A DNA stretch of 37,039 bases, taken from the NCBI GenBank assembly GCA_019694615.1, contig JAIBBP010000116.1:1-37039 (forward strand), in the 5' to 3' direction. The translations under genes and the position numbers were made by a program. This DNA is from Microthrixaceae bacterium (GTDB taxonomy: Bacteria > Actinomycetota > Acidimicrobiia > Acidimicrobiales > Microtrichaceae). The notes beneath the pieces are model-generated. The model searched no databases. It saw nothing but the letters and a program-made list of their open reading frames with translations, and had not been told where the DNA came from. This document shows, one piece after another, positions 15,092 to 22,925 of the stretch (its first letter is position 1; the number at the start of each line of letters is the position of its first letter).

Positions 15092-16558
15092 TTAGAGGTC
15101 GTCAGCGACGAGGGCGGCGCGGAAGAACTGCTCGTCGTGAAAGATGCCCACGTCGGACATGTACATCTTCCCGTAGCGCTCGAAGTACATCAGCGCCTTG
15201 GTCAGGAGGAACATCCCTCGTTCGAAATCCGACTCGTAGATCCCCTCGGCTTCCGCGAGCAGGCGGAGCTTCCGTTGCTCTCTGAATCGCTTGTAGATCG
15301 CGCCGAGGGACCGGCTCTCGACCTCGATGCCCTTCGCCTCGGCGACCTTCGCTTGGGGCGCGTTCAGGATCTCCACCAGGGACACCTCGCCGAACGGCGC
15401 CTTCAGCAACGGCTCGAGCATCATGCGCATGAACATCGTCACGTCCTCGTGGTCCATGTCGAGGCCCTCCTGAAGGAGGCTGCCGTACTGCTTGATCGCG
15501 TGGGCGGCGATGTCGGACCACGCCGCGTCGTCGCCGAGAGCAGCCTCGACGATGCGCCGGAAGAAGAGGTGGGTGTCCCGGTCGAGTCGGCCGACGATGC
15601 CCCAGTCGATGACGCCGATCCGCCCGTCACGGAGGAGCAACAGGTTGCCGGCATGGACGTCGCCGTGGAAGAACCCCCACCGCACGGTGGTCATGAGGAA
15701 GCCCTTGACCGTCTGTGACACGACCGGCGCGGGGTCGAAGCCGTACTCGGCGATGCGTGCCATGTCGTCGACAGGCACCCCGTCGAGGAACTCCATGGTG
15801 AGCACGCGGGCTCCGCTGAACTCCGGGTAGACCTCCGGCACAGTGACCAGAGGGAGATCGACCACCCTCAACAGCTTCTGCATGTGCGCGATGGCACGGG
15901 CCTCGTTGCGGAGGTCGAGCTCCTCCCCGAGCTGCAGTCGGAAGCCGTCGAACATCTGGACGAGCTGACCGGCGGCGTACTCCCCGGTGGTGCGGGCGAC
16001 GATCGTGAGCATCGGCTCGAACAGGTCCATGTCGATCGAAACGCGCTTCTCGATACCCGGCCGGAGCACCTTGACCGCGACATCGGTGCCGTCATGGAGC
16101 GCTGCTCGATGAACGACAGCGATCGACGCCCGGCCGATCGGCTCCGTATCGAAGTGGGCAAACGCATCGTCGAGATGCATTCCCAACTCGGCCTCGACGG
16201 TTCGTCGCACCTCGTCGAACGGAACCGCTGGACCGGTGTCGAGGCACGAGCGGAACTCGGCGGACACCTCGTCGCCGAACACGCTCGGCGACGAGCTGAC
16301 GAGCTGGCCGAACTTCATGAACGTCGTGCCGAGTTCTTCGAACGTGAGCCGCAGCGGCCGGGCGAACGCGTTGGGATCGACCTCACGATTCCGGGCGCTG
16401 CGAAGAGCCAGCGGCGTGAAGTGCTTCGCCGTCACCCAGGCGATCTGCGACGCACGTCGGGCGATCTCGCTGCGCTTGGCGGGCAGCAGGTGTCGTGGGA
16501 ACACGCGGAGCGCTGAAGCAGACACGTCGTCTGCGCACTCCCCTTCGTGCGTTGTCAT
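15092..16558 (-). CDS. ABC1/UbiB-family atypical kinase
   Basis: 488 residues of the ABC1/UbiB/COQ8 protein-kinase-like family. Visible motifs: KFGQ at residues 82-85 (KxGQ), IGRASIAVVHRA at 141-152 in place of the alanine-rich loop, the ATP-binding Lys163 in VAVKVLRPG, HGDVHAGNLLLL (catalytic loop) and IDWG (metal-binding DFG equivalent). Such kinases act at membranes on isoprenoid-lipid pathways; the substrate here is unknown. The start is ATG at 16558 because the frame upstream is not conserved and runs across the divergent 52-codon gene. A large hairpin follows the stop. Confidence 0.88.
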   Translation of the reverse strand: MTTHEGECADDVSASALRVFPRHLLPAKRSEIARRASQIAWVTAKHFTPLALRSARNREVDPNAFARPLRLTFEELGTTFMKFGQLVSSSPSVFGDEVSAEFRSCLDTGPAVPFDEVRRTVEAELGMHLDDAFAHFDTEPIGRASIAVVHRAALHDGTDVAVKVLRPGIEKRVSIDMDLFEPMLTIVARTTGEYAAGQLVQMFDGFRLQLGEELDLRNEARAIAHMQKLLRVVDLPLVTVPEVYPEFSGARVLTMEFLDGVPVDDMARIAEYGFDPAPVVSQTVKGFLMTTVRWGFFHGDVHAGNLLLLRDGRIGVIDWGIVGRLDRDTHLFFRRIVEAALGDDAAWSDIAAHAIKQYGSLLQEGLDMDHEDVTMFMRMMLEPLLKAPFGEVSLVEILNAPQAKVAEAKGIEVESRSLGAIYKRFREQRKLRLLAEAEGIYESDFERGMFLLTKALMYFERYGKMYMSDVGIFHDEQFFRAALVADDL

Positions 16559-16693
16559 GGAGCGAGTGTTCTCGCCCGCAGCTGCACTCCACAAACCGAG
16601 CCTTCCATCTCTCTGAAAAGACCTTGCTCCGAGCCGATGGGTTCTGTACCAGTTTGATCCACGGGCGTCGTCGGCGCCGGAGAGGGGGATCCC

Positions 16694-16852
16694 ATGAGCG
16701 TGACGGTTCGTAGCGCTGCTGTGTTGGCTGCGGCAGTCGCCGGATTCGCGACTGCAGCCCGGCACGAACGGTGGTTCCATCGGGAGGTACATCGACCTCG
16801 GATCGGGGAAACCGGGCTCGGTGAGCCCGGTGAGGTGCTGTGGTACTGCTGA
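16694..16852 (+). CDS. Small protein of 52 residues, unknown
   Basis: A short frame MSVTVRSAAVLAAAVAGF... ending ...LWYC, preceded by GAGAGGGGG about 6 bases before the ATG. The first 22 residues form an Ala/Val-rich hydrophobic stretch like a membrane anchor; the rest is basic (ARHERWFHREVHRPR) and then Gly-rich. It is divergent from the ABC1 kinase gene and fills an otherwise empty 340-base gap. Its stop lies inside the first copy of a 26-base direct repeat. Support is the ribosome-binding site and composition only. Confidence 0.4.
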   Translation: MSVTVRSAAVLAAAVAGFATAARHERWFHREVHRPRIGETGLGEPGEVLWYC

Positions 16853-16902
16853 CGGCGGAGCCGGCGCAGCGAGAGCACTGCTGACGGCGGAGCCGGCGCA
16901 GC
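16845..16902. repeat. 26-base direct repeat, two copies
   Basis: An identical 26-base unit starting ACTGCTGACGGCGGAGCC occurs at 16845-16870 and 16877-16902, separated by GAGAGC. The first copy contains the stop of the 52-codon gene and the second ends at the helicase stop. It may be the remnant of a slippage duplication between convergent genes. Confidence 0.75.
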
Positions 16903-18570
16903 TCAGATCTTGCGGAGCCAGCTGTTGCCGCGGTCGAGGCGGACCTGGAGCTGCTCGACAGTCGCCTCGGTGACCTTGCGAATCCCGGCGAGCCGGTTGA
17001 GCTCGGCGTTGACGGCTCGGTGGTCGAGGTTCGAGAAGCGAACGAGTTCGCGGACGAGCTCGGCGTTCGCGTCGCGCAGCTCGACTTTGAGCTGCTTTCG
17101 GGTCTTGCCCTGGAGGTCGGTGCCTGCGGTCGTCGCGCCGCGAGGAGCCGGCACGGCGAGACGAACCTCGAGTTCGGGGTCGAGGTGCGACTCGTGGTCC
17201 TCCTCGTCATCCCAGCGATCGGGGTGATCATCGCTGAACAGCGAACTCTGCACGGTGGACTCGTCGGTCGCTACGGCAGAGATCACGGCGAACAGGGACA
17301 TCTGTTCGTCAGCGTCGGCTGCCTCCGCTGCGGCTTGCGCCGCGTCGCGGTCATCGAACTCTGCGCCATCGAACGTTGCATCGTCGTCGCGCCGTCGCTT
17401 GTGCAACGAATGGCGTCGCTGTTCGGCGATGCCAGTCGCCCAACGCCGGAGCCGCGGATCGTCGGGGATGTAGAGGAACGCCTTCTGCGATCGGACGCCT
17501 CGCGTCCACCGGACGAGCCTGCCCACGGCCTGGCGGAAGAACAGCTCGGTCGTGGTGTTCGTGGCAAACACGCCGATGCGGAGGCGAGGGATGTCGACGC
17601 CTTCGGAGACCATTCGCACCGCGACGATCCACGGATCGGTCGAGTTGGAGAACCGATGGATCTTCGCGGAGGCCATCGGGTCGTCGGACACAGCGATCGT
17701 GGGATTCACTCCGAACCGCTGTCGCATCAATTGGGCGATGCCCTGTGCGTGCTCCTGATCCATCGCGATGATCAGGCCACCGGCGTTGGGGTGCGATCGA
17801 CGGATTCCGAGCAGTTGAGCGTGGGCGTCTGCGAGGACTTTCGGCAGCCATTGGCCTTCGAGCGACAGTGCGGTTCGCAATCGCTGATTGGCTCGTTGAT
17901 GATCGAGGGCGTCGTCGAACGACGCTGACATCTCCGAACCGTCGGGGGCCACCCACTCCATGTGTCCCCCGATGGCCGGGAAGTACACGGGTCGCACGAC
18001 GCGTCCATCGGTGAGCGCGTCGCCGTAGCCGTACTCGAAATCGGGGCGCGCTTCGTCGAGGTGGTAGTCGACGAACGGGATGGCCGAGGTGTCGGATCGA
18101 AACGGTGTGCCGGACAGCGTCAGGCGACGACGGGCCCCGCCGAAGGCCGTCAACACGCTCTCCCCCCATGACTTGTCGTCGCCGGCGTGGTGGACCTCAT
18201 CGAGGATCACGAACGCACCCGATGAGAGGTTCCGCAGCATCAGCGCAGACGTCGCCACCTGCTGGTAGGTCGTGACGATCCCGTGCATGTCGGCGGGGAG
18301 CTCGCCGTCGCGCGCCGACCAGTCGTGGTCGAGGTGGAGGCCGAGCCGGTGCGCCGACTCGGCCCACTGGAGCTTGAGATGCTGGGTCGGGGCGACGACA
18401 ACCAGACCCCGACACGAACCGTCGGCGAGGTGTTTCGCTGCGGCGGTGAGAGCGAACGTCGTCTTTCCGGCCCCGGGTGTGGCGACGGCAAGGAAGTTGT
18501 CGGCCTGGCTGGCCAACAGCTTCTCAAGCGCATCCTTTTGCCACGGGCGGAGGCGAATCGACGTCGTCAT
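16903..18570 (-). CDS. DEAD/DEAH-box superfamily 2 helicase
   Basis: 555 residues. An N-terminal Q-motif-like RPWQKDAL precedes Walker A TPGAGKTT (31-38), the Walker B variant DEVHHA, motif III SGTPFRSD, and, in the second RecA domain, VRMVSEGVDIPRLRIGVFAT and motif VI RQAVGRLVRW. The C-terminal third is acidic and then predicted helical (QGKTRKQLKVELRDANAELV). The layout resembles the ResIII/UvrB-type helicases often annotated singly in actinobacteria; the substrate is unknown. ATG at 18570 gives the normal N-terminus; a -10-like TAGTGT lies 10 bases upstream on the minus strand. Confidence 0.88.
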   Translation of the reverse strand: MTTSIRLRPWQKDALEKLLASQADNFLAVATPGAGKTTFALTAAAKHLADGSCRGLVVVAPTQHLKLQWAESAHRLGLHLDHDWSARDGELPADMHGIVTTYQQVATSALMLRNLSSGAFVILDEVHHAGDDKSWGESVLTAFGGARRRLTLSGTPFRSDTSAIPFVDYHLDEARPDFEYGYGDALTDGRVVRPVYFPAIGGHMEWVAPDGSEMSASFDDALDHQRANQRLRTALSLEGQWLPKVLADAHAQLLGIRRSHPNAGGLIIAMDQEHAQGIAQLMRQRFGVNPTIAVSDDPMASAKIHRFSNSTDPWIVAVRMVSEGVDIPRLRIGVFATNTTTELFFRQAVGRLVRWTRGVRSQKAFLYIPDDPRLRRWATGIAEQRRHSLHKRRRDDDATFDGAEFDDRDAAQAAAEAADADEQMSLFAVISAVATDESTVQSSLFSDDHPDRWDDEEDHESHLDPELEVRLAVPAPRGATTAGTDLQGKTRKQLKVELRDANAELVRELVRFSNLDHRAVNAELNRLAGIRKVTEATVEQLQVRLDRGNSWLRKI

Positions 18571-18580
18571 GGGGCTGGAA

Positions 18581-18586
18581 ACACTA
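18581..18586 (-). promoter_or_regulatory. Candidate -10 box, leaderless helicase promoter
   Basis: TAGTGT on the minus strand, 10 bases before the helicase ATG, without a ribosome-binding site between. It sits in an 85-base divergent gap shared with the ketosteroid-isomerase-like gene. Confidence 0.35.
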
Positions 18587-18655
18587 CAAGTCCACCACCG
18601 ACATCCCGATTCGAGGTGGTCGACCGAGCGTTCGGAACGTGCCAGAGTGGCCCCC

Positions 18656-19072
18656 GTGCCAACGCTTCCCGACGGTCTTTCCGACCATCCCGCTCGAGCT
18701 GCGTCGATCGCATCCATGACCGCGGTTGAGGCCGGGAACCGCGAGGAATGGCTGGCGCTGTTCGCCGACGACGCGGTCGTGCAGGATCCGATCGGGGTGT
18801 CTCCCCTGGATCCGACAGGTTTCGGCCATCGGGGCAAGGACGCGATTGCTTCGTTCTACGACTCGGTGATCGCCCCGAACGTGGTGCGGTTCGCTGTTCG
18901 CGAATCCTGGGAGGCGGGCGTCGAGGTCGCGAACGTTGGACGGATCACGACCACGATGCCCGATGGCACTGTGGTCCACACCGATGGCGTGTTCACCTAC
19001 CGACTCGACGACGAGGGCAAGGTGGCCGCACTCCGCGCGTACTGGTCCATCGATCGACTCACGTTCGGCTGA
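18656..19072 (+). CDS. Ketosteroid-isomerase-like (SnoaL/NTF2 fold) protein
   Basis: 138 residues. EAGNREEWLALFADDAVVQDPIGVSP followed by GKDAIASFYDSVI and GKVAALRAYWS aligns well with bacterial delta-5-3-ketosteroid isomerases ([24 protein letters not shown]). The general base Asp38 of those enzymes corresponds to Asp44 here; the oxyanion Tyr14 position appears to be Ser, so catalysis by the classical mechanism is uncertain. The start is GTG at 18656. A steroid isomerase would fit the steroid-degrading setting, but SnoaL-like proteins of this size have many functions. purU follows 19 bases downstream on the same strand. Confidence 0.72.
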   Translation: MPTLPDGLSDHPARAASIASMTAVEAGNREEWLALFADDAVVQDPIGVSPLDPTGFGHRGKDAIASFYDSVIAPNVVRFAVRESWEAGVEVANVGRITTTMPDGTVVHTDGVFTYRLDDEGKVAALRAYWSIDRLTFG

Positions 19073-19091
19073 CCGCGGAATCGACAGCACC

Positions 19092-19934
19092 ATGACCGTA
19101 CTTCTCCTCTCCTGCCCCGATCGGCCTGGCCTTGTTGCCGCCACGTCGACGTTGATTCATCACAGCGGGGGCAACATCGCCCACGCAGACCAGCACGCCG
19201 ACGATCGACATGGTCTCTTCGTTCAACGCATCGAGTTCGAGTTCCCCGACGGGCGCTCGCTCGACGCCTTCCGCTCCGAGTTCGCTGTTCTGGCCGAGTC
19301 ACTCGACATGGAGTGGGAGATGGTCGAGCCCGATCAACGGGCACGGGTCGCCCTGTTGGTTTCGCGGGAGGGCCACTGCCTGCTCGACCTCCTTTCGCGG
19401 ATTCGGCTCGGCGAGTTGGCGGCCGACGTGCCCGTCGTGATCTCGAATCACGAGGACCATCGGGAGATCACCGAGCACTACGGGGTTCCGTTCCTCCATC
19501 TGCCGGTGGACCCCGTTGACAAGTCGGCCCAGCAACGAGCGCTGCTCGACGCGCTCAAGGAGGCCGACGTCGAGTTGATCGTGATGGCTCGCTACATGCA
19601 GATCCTCCCGTCGGAGATCATCGATCGGTTCCCGAGGCGGATCATCAACATCCATCACTCCTTCCTGCCGGCGTTCGTTGGCGCCAAGCCCTATCACCAG
19701 GCCTACGACCGCGGCGTGAAGATCATCGGTGCGACGGCGCACTACGCGACAGCTGAACTCGATCAAGGACCGATCATCTGCCAGGAGGTGACGCCGGTCA
19801 GTCACCGCGACACCCCCGACCGTCTGATCCGACTCGGCGGCGACCTCGAACAGACGGTGCTCGCCCGGGCGGTGCGGCTGCACCTCGAGCGCCGCATCCT
19901 GTCCTACGCCAACCGCACCGTCATCTTCGACTGA
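19092..19934 (+). CDS. purU: Formyltetrahydrofolate deformylase
   Basis: 280 residues: an N-terminal ACT domain (LLLSCPDRPGLVAATSTLI..GGNIAHADQH) followed by a formyltransferase-fold catalytic domain with VVISNHEDH, the catalytic-site Asn-His segment INIHHSFLPAFVGAKPYHQAYDRGVKIIGATAHY, and the final Asp in the LDQGPIICQEV block. PurU hydrolyses 10-formyl-THF to formate and THF, balancing one-carbon pools. The length equals the family norm. ATG at 19092 is used; the open frame upstream overlaps the isomerase-like gene and is not conserved. Confidence 0.95.
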   Translation: MTVLLLSCPDRPGLVAATSTLIHHSGGNIAHADQHADDRHGLFVQRIEFEFPDGRSLDAFRSEFAVLAESLDMEWEMVEPDQRARVALLVSREGHCLLDLLSRIRLGELAADVPVVISNHEDHREITEHYGVPFLHLPVDPVDKSAQQRALLDALKEADVELIVMARYMQILPSEIIDRFPRRIINIHHSFLPAFVGAKPYHQAYDRGVKIIGATAHYATAELDQGPIICQEVTPVSHRDTPDRLIRLGGDLEQTVLARAVRLHLERRILSYANRTVIFD

Positions 19935-19964
19935 CCCGGTCTCGAGCCGTCGCGCCCGTCGCCG

Positions 19965-21059
19965 TCAGCCGAGCACGGCCTGCCGAACCGACAGTGCGAC
20001 CCGACGCTTCGTTCGATCGACGGACAGGACTTTCACGTGGACGTTCTCCCCGGGCGTGACCACTTCGTCGGGCCGATAACCAGGAAGTTCGGTGAGTTCG
20101 CTCATGTGGACGAGCCCCACGATCTGTGTCCCGTCGAGCTGGGCGAACGCGCCGTACTCGACAACGCGGGTGATCGTGGCGGTGGTGATGGATCCGACCT
20201 CGACCGACAGGTAGGGGTCGGGCTGCAACTGTCGGAGGGACAGACCGATCCGTCGTTTGGAGCGATTGAGCTCGATGACGACAGCTTCGATGGTGTCCCC
20301 CACGTTCACGACGCCACGGAGCGGACCGACAGGTCCCCAGGACATCTCGGAGCGGTGGAGCAATGCCCGCATGCCCCCGACGTCGACTCGAACGCCATAG
20401 TCGACGAGCTCGACCACGGTGCCGGTCACACGCCCACCGACCGAGAGCGAGGAGAACACGTCGCGCTGAACCTGGCGTCGCTGCCGTCGCAGGAAGTCGC
20501 GTCGAGACACCACCACGCGGTCCTGGGCGCGATCGACCTCGGTCACCAGAACGGTGATCTCCTGGCCCACCAGAGCCGCCGGATCGACGGAGTTCGCGTC
20601 GTCGGGACGGGACTCGCCGACCATCGAAGCCGGCAGGAACGCTCGAAGTCCGAGGTCGACGATGAACCCGCCCTTGATGGCCTTCGAGACCGTGCCGGTC
20701 AGCGGTTCACCGCTCGCCAGCGCTTCCTCGACACGCTCCCACCTTGCGAGCTTGAGCGCCCACACCCGGCTAAGCACCACCCGTTGTCGCGGATCGTCTC
20801 TCGCGAGCAGTGCCGCCTGCAACGAACTGCCAGGAGAGGGCACCGGCTCATCGCCGAAGTCCGAGCGCGAGATCACGCCGGTTCGACCGTCGGCGAGCTT
20901 GACCTCGACCTCTGTGGCGGATGCACCGACGACCTCGACAGTCACGACCCGACCGATGGCGACCGCTGATCGCTCCGGGACGAGGTGGTCGGTGGGCACT
21001 GAGCCAGCCGGAGCCGACGCGCCGACAACGGGTCGCTGCGAGGCTGTTTCGTCAGTCAC
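19965..21059 (-). CDS. Four-domain S1 RNA-binding protein
   Basis: 364 residues with four S1-type OB folds at about residues 32-100, 117-188, 207-277 and 288-360; the last two are the most typical (GTVVELVDYGVRVDVGGM.ALLHRSEM and ITRVVEYGAFAQLDGTQIVGLVHMSEL). The overall plan is like ribosomal protein S1, but the N-terminus is not that of the housekeeping actinobacterial RpsA, so this is probably a paralogue. It lies 28 bases downstream of csrA on the same strand, at the end of the flagellar gene run, suggesting an RNA-binding role in the same regulon. GTG at 21059 avoids overlap with csrA. Confidence 0.82.
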   Translation of the reverse strand: MTDETASQRPVVGASAPAGSVPTDHLVPERSAVAIGRVVTVEVVGASATEVEVKLADGRTGVISRSDFGDEPVPSPGSSLQAALLARDDPRQRVVLSRVWALKLARWERVEEALASGEPLTGTVSKAIKGGFIVDLGLRAFLPASMVGESRPDDANSVDPAALVGQEITVLVTEVDRAQDRVVVSRRDFLRRQRRQVQRDVFSSLSVGGRVTGTVVELVDYGVRVDVGGMRALLHRSEMSWGPVGPLRGVVNVGDTIEAVVIELNRSKRRIGLSLRQLQPDPYLSVEVGSITTATITRVVEYGAFAQLDGTQIVGLVHMSELTELPGYRPDEVVTPGENVHVKVLSVDRTKRRVALSVRQAVLG

Positions 21060-21087
21060 CCCGCCAGTTTGCCCGAACGCGAGGACG

Positions 21088-21318
21088 TCAGGTCGGGCGG
21101 GGAGGGCGCGGAAGCTTCGGGAGGTCCGAGGTCGACGCGGATGCCGCTGCCTTGTTGGCCCGTGCGAGCTCTGCGTGGATCTCCTCGCGATGGATGGTGA
21201 TCTCTCGCGGTGCGTCGATCCCGATTCGTACGTGGTCACCGCGAATCTCCAACACCGTCACGGTGATGTTGCCGTTGATGACGATCGACTCGTTGGTGCG
21301 ACGCGAGAGAACCAGCAT
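21088..21318 (-). CDS. csrA: CsrA translational regulator
   Basis: 76 residues. The first 55 or so are a complete CsrA: MLVLSRRTNESIVINGNI, VTVLEIRGDHVRIGIDAP, then REITIHREEIHAEL. Both RNA-contact regions (LSRR of beta-1 and RIGIDAPREITIHR of beta-5) are intact. A Lys/Ala/Pro-rich tail of about 20 residues follows. CsrA dimers bind GGA-containing leaders of mRNAs such as flagellin and are titrated by FliW, encoded just upstream (fliW stop and csrA start are separated by one base, TGAGATG). Confidence 0.96.
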   Translation of the reverse strand: MLVLSRRTNESIVINGNITVTVLEIRGDHVRIGIDAPREITIHREEIHAELARANKAAASASTSDLPKLPRPPRPT

Positions 21319-21319
21319 C

Positions 21320-21745
21320 TCAACCGCCGTTCAGCGGAACTCGAGTCGACCACTGCATCTCCGACAGCACCACCTGGCGTCCGTGACGGGTGCGGGTGTT
21401 GACGACGATCGGACCGAGGAGGTTGGCGGTGATGTCGTCACCGTCGATCGTGACAAGACACAGCAACAACGTCTCGGACGGGCTGAGGAGCCCCAGCTCC
21501 GCAACGTCGTTGTCGTTGACCTCGGGCGCGTAGTCCGGGAAGAAGAAGTGCGGCGACGTCGCCAGGAACGCCAACGACGGGTCCTTCGCCGACTGCAACC
21601 AGCTGTAGGTGCCGTCGTCGTCGACCGGCACGATCGCGAACGAAGTCTCGTCCTCGAACCCGAGCAATCCGTGGGGAAGGGTCAACGTGGAGGTTTCGTC
21701 GACGGCCACGTCGCCGAAACGCTCGGAACTGATCAGCACGCTCAT
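21320..21745 (-). CDS. fliW: Flagellar assembly factor FliW
   Basis: 141 residues: LTLPHGLLGFEDETSFAIVPVDDDGTYSWLQSAKDPSLAFLATSP is the FliW hallmark, followed by VTIDGDDITANLLGPIVVN. FliW binds CsrA and is displaced by flagellin, coupling flagellin translation to export. The start is ATG at 21745, 4 bases after the flhF-like stop; its N-terminal beta strand (MSVLISSERFGDVAV) is as expected, and the longer frame is not. It forms a coupled pair with csrA. Confidence 0.95.
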   Translation of the reverse strand: MSVLISSERFGDVAVDETSTLTLPHGLLGFEDETSFAIVPVDDDGTYSWLQSAKDPSLAFLATSPHFFFPDYAPEVNDNDVAELGLLSPSETLLLCLVTIDGDDITANLLGPIVVNTRTRHGRQVVLSEMQWSTRVPLNGG

Positions 21746-21749
21746 GACA

Positions 21750-22925
21750 TTACCGACCACTTCGCGAGGAACGGTCGATGGCGACGCCCCGGCCGGAGGC
21801 GATGATGGTTGCCGCCCACATCTCCGGTGACGCCGGCCGGCCGTCAATGGTCGCAATCGGAGCGGACAGTCCGATGGCGAGCTCGGGCTCCGGGTGGAGG
21901 TTGGCATCGAGGAGGTCGATCGCGTCCACCCCGCCGATCGCTGCGACGCTCAGGTGTTGGTGGGCGACCAGCCGGCCGGTGTCGGCGGCGAATCGGACCT
22001 GTTCTGCCCGCAACCCGTCGAGCACAGCTCGGACCCACTCGTGGCCGAGCCTCCCCGGGAGCAGCTCAAGCACCACCACCGCCAGCGGAGTGCAACGGAA
22101 TCGGGCGGACGCCGCAAGGCGAAGGGCTTCGTCGGCTGTGGGTACCACGAGGTCGTCCGGCGGCGAGGCAACGATCACGTCATCGGTTGGGATGCCGCAC
22201 CGCTCGGCAAGCGCACCGGCGACGCGGGCGGCGTCGGACCGCGTACCGACGATCGCGACGATCCCGGCGGACGGGACCGTCGGTACCGGGCCGACCGAGT
22301 CGAACCCGGCGGCCAATCCCGCGACGTCGATCGCTCCGGCGAGCCCCGAGGCGCCGGGAGAAACGAACGCCGCAGGGATGAGCGTCGTCGAGGCGATCGG
22401 CCCCGACGACACGATCGGGGCGACAACATCGACACGGGTCGGCGCTACGACCGCTGCGGCGCCCCCCGTCGACGAAGCCAGCATGTCGGCTGCCAGAAGC
22501 GACCAGACCTCGTCGTCTGCACCGTCTCGACGGCTGGTGAGATCGAGGCCGAGGGCGCCCTCGACATCCTCGGGATCGATCTCGTTGAAGTCGAGCTCTG
22601 AATCGGGTCGGGGGTCGAGCACCTCCACACCGGGGGCAGTCGGGTGCGGGGTTCCGAACACGCTGACGCCGAGCGAGTTGAGGCGCGGCGATTCGTCGCC
22701 GTCCGGTTCGGCGACGGCTTCCGGTGCAGGAACAGCCACGGTGACCTGGAACAGCTCCCGAGCGAAGAACCCGGCGATGCCTCCGCGGCGGCAACGGTCA
22801 GCCGACGTGATCGTGACATCTGTTCCGTGCGCCGCGTGGATTCGGGCAAGGACTGCTTCGAGCGGGAAACCCTCGTAGTGCAGTTCACGCGTGGGCGCGG
22901 CAGCGTCCACGGCAGCGTCAGACAT
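21750..22925 (-). CDS. FlhF-like protein with degenerate GTPase domain
   Basis: 391 residues between flhA and fliW, the usual place of flhF. The N-terminus (HYEGFPLEAVLARIHAAHGTDVTITSADRCRRGGIAGFFARELFQVTV) matches the FlhF N-domain pattern ending in a glycine-rich GGxxGFFxRE. A long Pro/Ala/Asp-rich linker follows. The C-terminal part begins GIVAIVGTRSDAARVAGALAE, in the position of the SRP-GTPase P-loop, but GxxGxGKT is missing, so GTP binding is doubtful. FlhF normally sets flagellar number and position. ATG at 22925 overlaps the flhA stop. The name is withheld because the nucleotide site is lost. Confidence 0.65.
   Translation of the reverse strand: MSDAAVDAAAPTRELHYEGFPLEAVLARIHAAHGTDVTITSADRCRRGGIAGFFARELFQVTVAVPAPEAVAEPDGDESPRLNSLGVSVFGTPHPTAPGVEVLDPRPDSELDFNEIDPEDVEGALGLDLTSRRDGADDEVWSLLAADMLASSTGGAAAVVAPTRVDVVAPIVSSGPIASTTLIPAAFVSPGASGLAGAIDVAGLAAGFDSVGPVPTVPSAGIVAIVGTRSDAARVAGALAERCGIPTDDVIVASPPDDLVVPTADEALRLAASARFRCTPLAVVVLELLPGRLGHEWVRAVLDGLRAEQVRFAADTGRLVAHQHLSVAAIGGVDAIDLLDANLHPEPELAIGLSAPIATIDGRPASPEMWAATIIASGRGVAIDRSSRSGR

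Noticed and set aside
14363-15718. Plus-strand open frame across the dioxygenase/kinase boundary
   Set aside because: It runs antisense through two conserved genes and through a large hairpin; no recognisable domain.
16559-16792. Longer N-terminus for the ABC1 kinase (start at 16792)
   Set aside because: The extra 78 residues are low in family character, overlap the divergent small gene, and the family alignment begins after the ATG at 16558.
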